Assembly: GCF_003148645.1 (NCBI RefSeq)
Contig: NZ_QGGP01000011.1
Coordinates: forward strand, 1 to 63,902
DNA: 63,902 nucleotides
Origin: Xanthomarina spongicola
Lineage (GTDB): Bacteria; Bacteroidota; Bacteroidia; Flavobacteriales; Flavobacteriaceae
Reading direction: 5' to 3'
The translations under genes were made by a program, and so were the position numbers. Positions 16,438 to 24,976 of this stretch are shown piece after piece. Positions within the stretch are counted from its first letter, which is position 1. Each line of letters begins with the position of its first letter. The notes beneath the pieces are model-generated. The model did not search any database and had not been told where the DNA came from. It saw nothing but the letters and a program-made list of their open reading frames with translations.

Positions 16438-16512
16438 TCGGGGTGGCAGGATTCGAACCTGCGACCTCCGCGTCCCAAACGCGGCGCGATAACCGGGCTA
16501 CGCTACACCCCG
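16438..16512 (-). tRNA. tRNA-Pro (anticodon TGG)
   Basis: A 75-nt cloverleaf on the minus strand has acceptor stem CGGGGTG/CACCCCG, anticodon stem CCGCG/CGCGG enclosing loop TTTGGGA (anticodon TGG), and T-arm GGTTCGAATCC. CCA is not encoded. Its 3' end points to the integrative element, so this gene is the probable integration target. Confidence 0.97.
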
Positions 16513-16544
16513 AAACAGTTATCTGTTTTAAATCAATAAAATTG

Positions 16545-16629
16545 CGGAGAGTGTGGGATTCGAACCCACGCGACAGTTACCCGTCGACAGTTTAGCAAAC
16601 TGCTCCATTAACCACTCTGGCAACTCTCC
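16545..16629 (-). tRNA. tRNA-Ser (anticodon GCT)
   Basis: An 85-nt tRNA with a long variable arm has acceptor stem GGAGAGT/ACTCTCC, anticodon loop TTGCTAA (anticodon GCT), a variable arm CGACGGGTAACTGTCG and T-arm GGTTCGAATCC. It stands 32 bp upstream of tRNA-Pro on the same strand, so the two are probably co-transcribed. Confidence 0.97.
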
Positions 16630-16721
16630 CAATATTTAATGAACTTTGCAATAAAATTGCGGATGCAAATGTAGTGTATCATCTTTAAGAACGCAACTAT
16701 TTTTTTTAATTTTTTAAATAT

Positions 16722-18770
16722 TTATTCTGGATATTCTATACGCAAATGATAAATGTTTGCAAGCTTGTGTTTTAGTACTTTTTTAATAGACTGGATTTCT
16801 TTAAATGTAATGTTAGCATTTAAAAATTGCTCATCAACCATTTGCTTATTTATTATATTTTCTACAAAGACATCTATTTTACTTGAAGTTGGCTCCTTTA
16901 AGCTTTTAGATGCTGCTTCAACACTATCGCACATCATTAATATTGCTGTTTCTTTACTAAATGGTTTAGGTCCTGGATAAGTAAATAGACTTCTATCAAT
17001 GGTACTATCTATTTCTTTTTCTTTCATATAGAAATAATAAACAACACTTGTTCCATGATGGGTTCTAATAAAATCTATTACTCTATCTGGAAGGTTATAC
17101 TTTTTGGCAATTTCAATTCCGTTAATTACATGGTTTATAATAATATTTGTACTTTCTTTTGAAGATAATTCATCATGTGGATTAATTCCTGTTGACTGAT
17201 TTTCTGTAAAATATGTTGGATTCATCATTTTTCCAATGTCATGGTATAATGCTCCTACTCTAACCAACATAGCATTTGCTCCAATTTCATTTGCTGAAGC
17301 TTCAGCTAAATTGGCAACGTTTAATGAATGATGAAATGTGCCAGGTGCTTTATTTGATAGCTCTTTTAATAGTTTTGTATTTGTATCAGACAATTCTAAT
17401 AATGATACATCTGAAACTAATCCGAATAACTTTTCATAAGCATAAATTAATGGTTGCACGAATAAGGTGGCTAAACCACATAAAATAAACATACCAAATG
17501 TCTCCCATTTTAAAGTTTCAATACTTCCTTCATGAATTACAAAAAATGCAAAATATGCAATAATATAAATAAGCGTAATTTGACCTACAGAAATAAACAA
17601 ATTAGCACGCTTATATAGTTCAGAAACGGTTAAAATAGTTACAATTCCAGCTATTATTTGAAGGAACATATACTCGTAACTGTTAGGAACAATGGATCCT
17701 AATAATAAAACGGTTATAACATGTGCAAACAAGCCTAAACGAGCATCAAAAAAAGCTTTTAACACTAATGGTAGTATACAAATTGGTACCACATAAATAT
17801 ATTGTGAATTGTAATTAACAACCAAGGTTGTTATAAAAACCATTAAAAACACATTGAAAAATATAAATGTGACTTTTGTGTTATTTTCAAAAATATCTAT
17901 TCTATATTTTCTTAAAAATAACAATAACATCAACAGGGCTAAAGACACTAATAAAGTATATGCAAATAGAATCCAATTGTAATTAGATTTTGTCCAAACT
18001 TGCGACTCGTATTCAGATTCTAATGATTTAAGAATTTGATATTTATCTCCTTCAACAACTTCCCCTTTTGATATTATTAAAGTTTCTCTCTCTACACTTC
18101 CTCTTGTAAACGAAATTTTATCTAAATCACTTAATAATGCTTTTTCTGTAAACTCTTTATCATAAATAAGGTTAGGCTCAATAATATCGAAAAACAATGA
18201 CACATAAGGCGTTACAAATTGATTAAGACTCTCTTTAGTTAATAAATTATTTATTGTATTCTTTATATCTCCTTGCTTAATTAATTGAGAGAATTTTACA
18301 GTTTGTTTTTCGGTTCTACCTTCTAATAAAACGACCTTTTTATCAATCGGTAAATCGTAATCTTCATTTAAAACACCATTAACATATAGATCATTAATTA
18401 AATCCAAGCCAATATTAAATAACTTCTCTTTATCTTGTTTTACTAAAGAATCTGGTAATTCTAATTTAAATTCAGCCTTATAATCTTCAAGAACACGCTC
18501 CTTTATTTTTGGTTCTACATTAAAATAAAGAATAGCATTATTCTTAATCTCAGTTTTTTCAGTTTCAATATCCTCTTCGGATTTTTTAATTGCAAAATCG
18601 AATGGTGCGTATAAATTTTCAGACTGCCAAGGTTTGCCTTTTTCGAAGTTGTATTTAAACTTGCCACTTTTTGGAAATAAATAAACGATTAAAAAAGTTG
18701 TACTTATAAATAGTATCAGTTTATATGCCAGAGAATGGTTTTTATATAGGAAATTAATAAAGTCTTTCAT
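16722..18770 (-). CDS. 7TM HD-family phosphohydrolase (PgpH-like c-di-AMP phosphodiesterase)
   Basis: The 682-residue protein has one N-terminal helix (about 14-33), a long periplasmic 7TMR-HDED domain (about 45-265), seven membrane helices (about 268-460) and a cytoplasmic HD domain. The HDIG motif is at H510-D511 (LYHDIGKM), with HHGTSVVYYFY about 65 residues later. This is the YqfF/PgpH architecture, whose known reaction is hydrolysis of cyclic di-AMP. Length and order match the family. The start at 18770 gives a normal N-terminal membrane anchor. Substrate is inferred from family membership. Confidence 0.9.
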   Translation of the reverse strand: MKDFINFLYKNHSLAYKLILFISTTFLIVYLFPKSGKFKYNFEKGKPWQSENLYAPFDFAIKKSEEDIETEKTEIKNNAILYFNVEPKIKERVLEDYKAEFKLELPDSLVKQDKEKLFNIGLDLINDLYVNGVLNEDYDLPIDKKVVLLEGRTEKQTVKFSQLIKQGDIKNTINNLLTKESLNQFVTPYVSLFFDIIEPNLIYDKEFTEKALLSDLDKISFTRGSVERETLIISKGEVVEGDKYQILKSLESEYESQVWTKSNYNWILFAYTLLVSLALLMLLLFLRKYRIDIFENNTKVTFIFFNVFLMVFITTLVVNYNSQYIYVVPICILPLVLKAFFDARLGLFAHVITVLLLGSIVPNSYEYMFLQIIAGIVTILTVSELYKRANLFISVGQITLIYIIAYFAFFVIHEGSIETLKWETFGMFILCGLATLFVQPLIYAYEKLFGLVSDVSLLELSDTNTKLLKELSNKAPGTFHHSLNVANLAEASANEIGANAMLVRVGALYHDIGKMMNPTYFTENQSTGINPHDELSSKESTNIIINHVINGIEIAKKYNLPDRVIDFIRTHHGTSVVYYFYMKEKEIDSTIDRSLFTYPGPKPFSKETAILMMCDSVEAASKSLKEPTSSKIDVFVENIINKQMVDEQFLNANITFKEIQSIKKVLKHKLANIYHLRIEYPE

Positions 18771-18863
18771 GAATAGAGTTCAGTAATTCAAATGTAATAA
18801 AAATATCACCGAAATAGATGACTTATAATAATGTAAAGATTCTAGATTCTACTAAAAATTGAT

Positions 18864-18871
18864 TAATTTTG
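18864..18871 (+). promoter_or_regulatory. TAnnTTTG -7 element of the thiolase gene
   Basis: TAATTTTG matches the Bacteroidetes -7 consensus and lies 27 bp before the ATG at 18899. No clear -33 TTG is visible at the usual spacing. Confidence 0.55.
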
Positions 18872-18898
18872 CAGCAATTAAAATTAAACACACTTAAA

Positions 18899-20077
18899 AT
18901 GAGTAAAGAAGTAGTTATTGTATCTGCAGCAAGAACGCCTATTGGGAGTTTTTTAGGAGCTTTATCAACAATTCCAGCGCCAAGATTAGGTGCTATTGCT
19001 ATTAAAGGAGCATTAGATAAAATTAACTTAAACCCAAACTTAGTACAAGAAGTTATTATGGGACATGTTGTGCAAGCTGGTTCAGGGCAAGCTCCTGCAA
19101 GACAAGCAGCAATCTATTCTGGTATTCCAAATACAGTACCATGTACAACTGTAAATAAAGTGTGTGCTTCTGGAATGAAAAGTGTTATGCAAGCAGCTCA
19201 AGCTATTGCTCTAGGTGATGCAGATATAATTGTTGCTGGTGGTATGGAAAACATGAGTTTAATCCCTCATTATTATCATGCACGTACAGGAACAAAATTT
19301 GGACCTGCCACATTAGAAGATGGTATGCAAAAAGATGGTTTAGTTGATGCTTACGATAAACAAGCTATGGGAGTATGTGCTGATGCATGTGCAACTGAAT
19401 ATAAGTTTTCACGTGAAGATCAAGATGCTTTCGCTATCCAATCATATAAACGTTCTGCTGAAGCTTGGGAAGCAGGGAAATTTGATAATGAAGTTGTTCC
19501 TGTTGAAGTACCTCAACGTCGTGGTGATGCTATTGTAGTTTCAAAAGACGAAGAGTTCTCAAACGTTAAAATAGAAAAAATACCTGCCTTACGCCCTGCT
19601 TTTACAAAAGAAGGAACAGTAACAGCTGCAAATGCTTCTACTATTAATGATGGAGCTGGCGCTATGGTATTAATGAGTAAAGAAAAAGCATTAGAATTAG
19701 GCTTAAAGCCTTTAGCAACTATAACAGGTTATGCAGATGCAGCTCACGAACCAGAATGGTTTACAACTGCTCCTGCTAAAGCTTTACCAAAAGCATTAGA
19801 TAAAGCTGGTGTTTCTATAGACGATGTTGATTATTTTGAATTTAACGAAGCATTTTCTGTTGTAGGCTTAGCAAATATGAAAATCTTAGGACTTAATGAT
19901 AGTAACGTCAATGTAAATGGTGGAGCAGTTTCTTTAGGTCATCCCCTAGGTTGTTCTGGTGTAAGAATACTTATTACGTTATTAAATGTCTTAGAACAAA
20001 ACAATGCAAAAATTGGTGCTGCTGCTATTTGTAATGGTGGTGGTGGTGCATCTGCAGTTGTTATTCAACGAAACTAA
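18899..20077 (+). CDS. Acetyl-CoA C-acetyltransferase (thiolase)
   Basis: The 392-residue enzyme joins or splits acetoacetyl-CoA units (biosynthetic or degradative thiolase). The nucleophile is C89 in NKVCASGMK. The GHPLGCSG motif supplies the second Cys near residue 378, and NEAFSVVGLANM carries the acid-base His region. I place the start at the ATG at 18899 (MSKEVVIVSAARTPIG). The longer frame from an upstream TTG would begin inside the promoter -7 element. Length is the family norm. It is a single gene followed by an NlpC/P60 gene on the same strand. Confidence 0.93.
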   Translation: MSKEVVIVSAARTPIGSFLGALSTIPAPRLGAIAIKGALDKINLNPNLVQEVIMGHVVQAGSGQAPARQAAIYSGIPNTVPCTTVNKVCASGMKSVMQAAQAIALGDADIIVAGGMENMSLIPHYYHARTGTKFGPATLEDGMQKDGLVDAYDKQAMGVCADACATEYKFSREDQDAFAIQSYKRSAEAWEAGKFDNEVVPVEVPQRRGDAIVVSKDEEFSNVKIEKIPALRPAFTKEGTVTAANASTINDGAGAMVLMSKEKALELGLKPLATITGYADAAHEPEWFTTAPAKALPKALDKAGVSIDDVDYFEFNEAFSVVGLANMKILGLNDSNVNVNGGAVSLGHPLGCSGVRILITLLNVLEQNNAKIGAAAICNGGGGASAVVIQRN

Positions 20078-20095
20078 ACCTGATATTAAAAATTC

Positions 20096-20845
20096 ATGCA
20101 ATACGGAATTTGTAATCTAAGCATTGTTCCTTTAAGACTAGAGCCAACAGATACTAGCGAGCTGGTTTCGCAAGTCTTGTATGGCGATTATTTTAAAGTT
20201 CTTGAACAACGGAAGTCTTGGAGCAAAATCCGTTTAGGTTTCGATAAATATGAAGGCTGGATAGATAATAAACAATATATTGAAATTTCTGTAGAACAGT
20301 ACAAATCCATTCATCAAGAAACACCCATTCTTTCAACCGATTTAGTTGAATTTGTAGAAGATACAAACCAACAACTTTACGCCATTCCATTAGGTGCTTC
20401 GTTAAATGGTCTTTCTCTTTTAAACCACACTCATGATGGTAATATAATTAATGAGCAAAGATCAAAATCTCATTTAATTGAAACAGCTTTTCTTTATTTA
20501 AATGCTCCATATCTTTGGGGAGGGAAAACGCCTTTTGGTATTGATTGCTCAGGCTTTACTCAAATGGTTTATAAATTAAATGGTTATAGACTGTTAAGAG
20601 ATGCATCGCAACAAGCAACACAAGGTGAACCACTAAGTTTTATTGAAGAAAGTGAGCCTGGAGATTTAGCCTTTTTTGATAATGATGAAGGACAGATTGT
20701 TCATGTTGGGATTATTATGAAAGATAATTATATTATTCATGCTCATGGTAAAGTTAGAATAGACAGACTAGATCATTCTGGAATTTACAACCAGGAAAAA
20801 AGAATGCATACTCATAAGTTAAGAGTTATAAAAAAAGTAATATAA
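20096..20845 (+). CDS. NlpC/P60 (C40) cell-wall peptidase with SH3-like domains
   Basis: The 249-residue protein has an N-terminal SH3-type region (about 1-115) and a C40 peptidase domain (about 123-245). Catalytic residues visible are C151 in GIDCSGF and H203 in IVHVGII, with a third polar residue likely in HAHGKV. It would cut peptidoglycan peptides, as YkfC-type gamma-D-Glu-dipeptide peptidases do. No signal peptide is seen, so a cytoplasmic role in recycling of muropeptides is more likely than surface lysis. The gene ends at a strong bidirectional terminator. Confidence 0.88.
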   Translation: MQYGICNLSIVPLRLEPTDTSELVSQVLYGDYFKVLEQRKSWSKIRLGFDKYEGWIDNKQYIEISVEQYKSIHQETPILSTDLVEFVEDTNQQLYAIPLGASLNGLSLLNHTHDGNIINEQRSKSHLIETAFLYLNAPYLWGGKTPFGIDCSGFTQMVYKLNGYRLLRDASQQATQGEPLSFIEESEPGDLAFFDNDEGQIVHVGIIMKDNYIIHAHGKVRIDRLDHSGIYNQEKRMHTHKLRVIKKVI

Positions 20846-20872
20846 AAAAAGCCGCAAATTGCGGCTTTTTTA
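20845..20872. terminator. Bidirectional terminator
   Basis: GCCGCA/TGCGGC stem (20851-20865) is flanked by A6 and T6. It serves the NlpC/P60 gene on plus and the TPR gene on minus. Confidence 0.9.
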
Positions 20873-20891
20873 TTTTATGCTTTAGTTTTTA

Positions 20892-22139
20892 TTAACCTCC
20901 TAAAGACTCAACAGTAGCTTTCATTGCTTTAAACTTATCTGTATCTCCAGTTGCACTATAAATATTCATTAATGTTTTAGCTGCATCTACATTACTTGGA
21001 TCAGATTTTAGAGCTGACTCTAAATATGGAATAGCACTTTTATAAATCTGTGCTCTTTCTAATTTCAATTCATCGTAACGCTTATTATCTGCAGGAGAAC
21101 TACCAAGGCTATTCATTTCTTCAATTAACCCTTTTTCTTGGTCTAATAACATAGCAGCCATATTAATTTTTGCATTGGTATAATTTGGATCTAACTCTAT
21201 AGCTTTATCATAATATTTCTTAGCAGAATCAAGGTCTCCAGATTCCTGAGATATAACTCCTAAATTAAATTGTAATTCTGGGTTTTTAGGATCTCTTTCT
21301 GTAGCTTCTTGTAATAAATCTTTAAATTTATCTTTATCTCCTAATTTGAAATATAAATTAGCTTCAGTTATTAATAAATTTAAATCGTCTGGATTTGCTT
21401 TTCTAGCTCTAGATAAAGCAGCAAGTGCTTTTTCATTATCTCCTTGATTTGTATAAATTAAAGCCATGTTTTTAACTATCTCTCCTTGTTTAGATTCAGT
21501 TTGACGTTGAGTAGGTTTTAAGTGAGTACCACCTTTTACAGAAATATCTCTAATATTTTTACTCTGAAAAACTTCTATTTCACCAGTTTCTTTATCTATA
21601 GCTAAATATTCTGTTTCAATTCCAGTATAGTTTAATTCTTCTAATTCTTCATAAAGAACTAAAGCTCTATCGAATTCTTGAACACCAGTAGCAGTTACAG
21701 CTGCATAATATAGATATAAAGTATCTTGTGGTGAAACTCTATAAGCATTTTCAAAATTCTTTGAAGAAACGCTGTAATCTTTACTTTCGTAAGCTTCATT
21801 TCCTTTTTTAACAAAAGATTGAATCATACTGTTTTTTAAGACCTTAGATTCTTCAGCATATTCACCTTGAACCAAGCCTAAACTTTTTAATGCTTTAGCA
21901 ACATCGTCGTTATTTGCTGACCCATTAGCATACAAAGCTTCAGCATTTAAATAATAATATTGTGCCTTATATTTATCATCCATAGAAGACAGCATTGGCT
22001 CAACTTGACTTAATAATGTTTTAGCTTCAGCAAAGTTGTTGTCTTTAATTGCTTTTTCAGCTTCTTTTAATTCTTTTTTTTGTGCAAAAGAAAATGTAGC
22101 TACCATGATTGCTAGAGCAACTATAAATTGTTTTTTCAT
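20892..22139 (-). CDS. Secreted TPR-repeat protein
   Basis: This 415-residue protein has a signal peptide (about 1-19, ending SFAQ) and many tetratricopeptide repeats. The clearest are around residues 128-160, 228-260, 262-295 and 296-330 (LGVISQESGDLDSAKKYYDKAIELDPNY-like). It should be periplasmic or outer-membrane-bound and act as a protein scaffold. Its gene lies 29 bp downstream of gyrA on the same strand and may be read from it. No enzymatic domain is present. Homologues are widespread in flavobacteria without a defined role. Confidence 0.85.
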   Translation of the reverse strand: MKKQFIVALAIMVATFSFAQKKELKEAEKAIKDNNFAEAKTLLSQVEPMLSSMDDKYKAQYYYLNAEALYANGSANNDDVAKALKSLGLVQGEYAEESKVLKNSMIQSFVKKGNEAYESKDYSVSSKNFENAYRVSPQDTLYLYYAAVTATGVQEFDRALVLYEELEELNYTGIETEYLAIDKETGEIEVFQSKNIRDISVKGGTHLKPTQRQTESKQGEIVKNMALIYTNQGDNEKALAALSRARKANPDDLNLLITEANLYFKLGDKDKFKDLLQEATERDPKNPELQFNLGVISQESGDLDSAKKYYDKAIELDPNYTNAKINMAAMLLDQEKGLIEEMNSLGSSPADNKRYDELKLERAQIYKSAIPYLESALKSDPSNVDAAKTLMNIYSATGDTDKFKAMKATVESLGG

Positions 22140-22168
22140 GTTATTAATATTAAATTATTTTGTTTTAT

Positions 22169-24715
22169 TTATTCTTCTTCTTGGGAATTATCAAGAGTTG
22201 TGCCATCCTCATTTTGGTTACTGATTTCAGTAGATTCAGGGATTATTACATCTCCATTTTCATCTACTTCATCTTCATCATGCATAACTTTGGCTACAGC
22301 TGCAATAGAATCGTTTCCTTTTAAGTTAATGAGTTTTACACCTTGTGTTGCTCTTCCCATAACTCTTAAGTCTTCAACTGCCATTCTAATAGCTATTCCA
22401 GATTTGTTAATAATCATCAAATCATCACTATCAGTTACATTCTTTATTGCTACTAAATTACCCGTTTTTTCTGTAATAGAAATGGTTTTTACTCCTTTTC
22501 CTCCTCTATTTGTAATTCTGTAATCTTCTAGACTTGATCGTTTTCCGTAACCATTTTCTGAAACTACTAGAATGTCACTTTCCATATCGTCTACAGCTAT
22601 CATACCTATAACTTCATCCGTTTTCTCATTTTGTAAACGAATGCCACGAACTCCAGAAGCATTTCTACCCATTGGTCTGGTTTTCGCTTCTTCAAATCTA
22701 ATAGCTTTACCAGATTTTAAAGCTAGCATAACTTGACTTTCTCCAGTAGTTAACTTTGCTTCTAATAACATATCATCGTCCTTAATAGTAATGGCATTAA
22801 TACCATTTGTTCTAGGTCTTGAATATTGTTCTAAAGACGTCTTTTTAACTTGACCTTTTTTAGTAGCCATAATTACATAATGATTATTTATGTAATCTTC
22901 GTCTTTTAGATCTTGAGTACAAATAAATGCCTTAACAGCATCGTCCTGCTCAATATTTATTAGATTTTGGATAGCTCTACCTTTTGATGTTTTACTACCT
23001 TCGGGGATTTCGTAAACACGCATCCAGAAACATTTTCCTTTTTGTGTGAAGAATAACATATATTGATGATTAGTACCAACAAATAAATGTTCTAAGAAAT
23101 CTTCGTTTCTAGTTGTTGAAGCTTTTTGTCCAACTCCTCCTCTATTTTGTGTTTTGTATTCTGTAAGCGATGTACGTTTAATATAACCAGCATGAGATAT
23201 AGTAATCACTACTTTTTCATCTGGAATCATATCTTCAATACTTAAATCTCCACCAGCATATTCAATTACAGAACGACGTTCGTCTCCGTACTTATGCTTA
23301 ACTTCTTCAAGTTCTGTTTTAATAATTTCCATACGACGTTCTTTTTTATCAAGAATGTCTTTTAAATCTTCTATGGTAATCATTAACTCATCGTATTCAG
23401 TACGTAATTTGTCTTGTTCTAATCCGGTTAATTGACGCAAACGCATTTCAACAATTGCTTTTGCTTGGATTTCTGAAAGTTTAAAACGTTCAATTAATTT
23501 TTCGCGAGCTTCATCAGCATTTGATGACGCACGAATAAGCGCAATTACTTCGTCTATATTGTCTGAAGCAATTATTAATCCTTCAAGAATATGAGCACGT
23601 TCTTCGGCTTTACGTAATTCGTATGTGGTTCTTCTAACTACTACTTCGTGTCTATGCTCAACAAAATAATGGATTAACTCTTTTAAATTAAGCATTTGTG
23701 GTCTTCCATTTACTAGTGCAATATTATTAACACTAAATGAAGATTGTAATGCTGTATATTTATAAAGTTTATTTAATACAATATTTGGAATGGCATCTCT
23801 TTTTAATACGTAAACAACACGCATTCCGTTTCTGTCTGACTCATCACGTATAGTAGAAATACCTTCAAGTTTCTTTTCATTTACCAAATCTGCAGTTTTT
23901 TTAATCATGTCTGCTTTATTCACTTGGTAAGGAATTTCTGTAATGATGATACATTCTCGACCTTGAACTTCTTCAATATTTGCTTTTCCACGCATTACAA
24001 TACGTCCACGACCTGTATGAAAAGCTTCTTTAACACCATCGTAACCATAAATAATTCCACCTGTTGGAAAATCGGGCGCTTTAACGTGTGTAATTAACTC
24101 GTCAATTTCAATGTCGTTATTATTAATGTAGGCAATAGTTCCATCTACAACCTCACTTAAATTGTGTGGTGGCATATTGGTGGCCATACCTACAGCAATA
24201 CCAGATGCTCCATTAACCAATAGCCCAGGAATTCTGGTTGGTAAAACAGTTGGTTCTTGTAAAGTATCGTCGAAATTTAATTTATGATCTACAGTCTCTT
24301 TGTCAATGTCTGCTAGCATATCTTCCGATATTTTACGCATACGTGCTTCTGTATAACGCATTGCTGCAGGACTATCTCCATCTATAGACCCAAAGTTTCC
24401 TTGTCCATCTACAAGCATATAACGTAAACTCCACTCTTGAGCCATACGCACCATTGCATCGTAAACAGAGGTATCTCCATGTGGATGATACTTACCCAAA
24501 ACTTCCCCAACTATTCTCGCTGATTTTTTATGTGCTCCTGTGGCTCTAACACCTAATTCATGCATACCATATAATACACGTCTGTGAACTGGTTTTAAAC
24601 CATCTCTTACATCAGGTAAAGCACGTGACACAATGACCGACATTGAATAATCAATGTAAGCCGATTTCATTTCATCTTCAATGTTAATTGGAATGAGTTT
24701 TTCTCCTTCTGCCAT
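22169..24715 (-). CDS. gyrA: DNA gyrase subunit A
   Basis: The 848-residue subunit cuts and rejoins DNA in the A2B2 gyrase that introduces negative supercoils. The catalytic Tyr is Y121 (AAMRYTEAR). The quinolone region reads [14 protein letters not shown] (about 77-90). A coiled-coil tower (about 360-490) precedes the C-terminal beta-pinwheel of GyrA repeats (about 500-810), which includes the GyrA box variant NRGGKG near residue 735. The last 40 residues are acidic, as is common in this phylum. The pinwheel and box distinguish it from ParC. Confidence 0.97.
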   Translation of the reverse strand: MAEGEKLIPINIEDEMKSAYIDYSMSVIVSRALPDVRDGLKPVHRRVLYGMHELGVRATGAHKKSARIVGEVLGKYHPHGDTSVYDAMVRMAQEWSLRYMLVDGQGNFGSIDGDSPAAMRYTEARMRKISEDMLADIDKETVDHKLNFDDTLQEPTVLPTRIPGLLVNGASGIAVGMATNMPPHNLSEVVDGTIAYINNNDIEIDELITHVKAPDFPTGGIIYGYDGVKEAFHTGRGRIVMRGKANIEEVQGRECIIITEIPYQVNKADMIKKTADLVNEKKLEGISTIRDESDRNGMRVVYVLKRDAIPNIVLNKLYKYTALQSSFSVNNIALVNGRPQMLNLKELIHYFVEHRHEVVVRRTTYELRKAEERAHILEGLIIASDNIDEVIALIRASSNADEAREKLIERFKLSEIQAKAIVEMRLRQLTGLEQDKLRTEYDELMITIEDLKDILDKKERRMEIIKTELEEVKHKYGDERRSVIEYAGGDLSIEDMIPDEKVVITISHAGYIKRTSLTEYKTQNRGGVGQKASTTRNEDFLEHLFVGTNHQYMLFFTQKGKCFWMRVYEIPEGSKTSKGRAIQNLINIEQDDAVKAFICTQDLKDEDYINNHYVIMATKKGQVKKTSLEQYSRPRTNGINAITIKDDDMLLEAKLTTGESQVMLALKSGKAIRFEEAKTRPMGRNASGVRGIRLQNEKTDEVIGMIAVDDMESDILVVSENGYGKRSSLEDYRITNRGGKGVKTISITEKTGNLVAIKNVTDSDDLMIINKSGIAIRMAVEDLRVMGRATQGVKLINLKGNDSIAAVAKVMHDEDEVDENGDVIIPESTEISNQNEDGTTLDNSQEEE

Positions 24716-24976
24716 ATATAATTTTAATTAGTTTTTTTCAAGTTTTTCAAATCGTGCTAATATAACCATTTCAGTAGTAACAGTAAGTGTTTCTTGTTGT
24801 TATTTTAAAGTTTTTTATTAACAATTTTTAGGTTTTATATTTAATAAGTATGCTGTTAAATATTTTGATTTTATTAAGTTTTTTTTGTCTATTAGCATAT
24901 TACCCATAAATTAAGGTATGATTTTTGTTTTTAGTCATATGAATTTATTATTTTTAATGTAGAAAGGAACAAGTAT
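24716..24976. other. Divergent promoter region of gyrA and clpC
   Basis: This 261-bp, very AT-rich gap lies between divergent genes. A loose -7-like element (GATTTTTG) lies around 24917-24924 ahead of clpC. I see no palindromic operator such as a CtsR box. Confidence 0.4.

Noticed and set aside
22128-22523. Plus-strand frame over the gyrA 3' end
   Set aside because: It is antisense to gyrA, a highly conserved gene, and has no recognizable domain.
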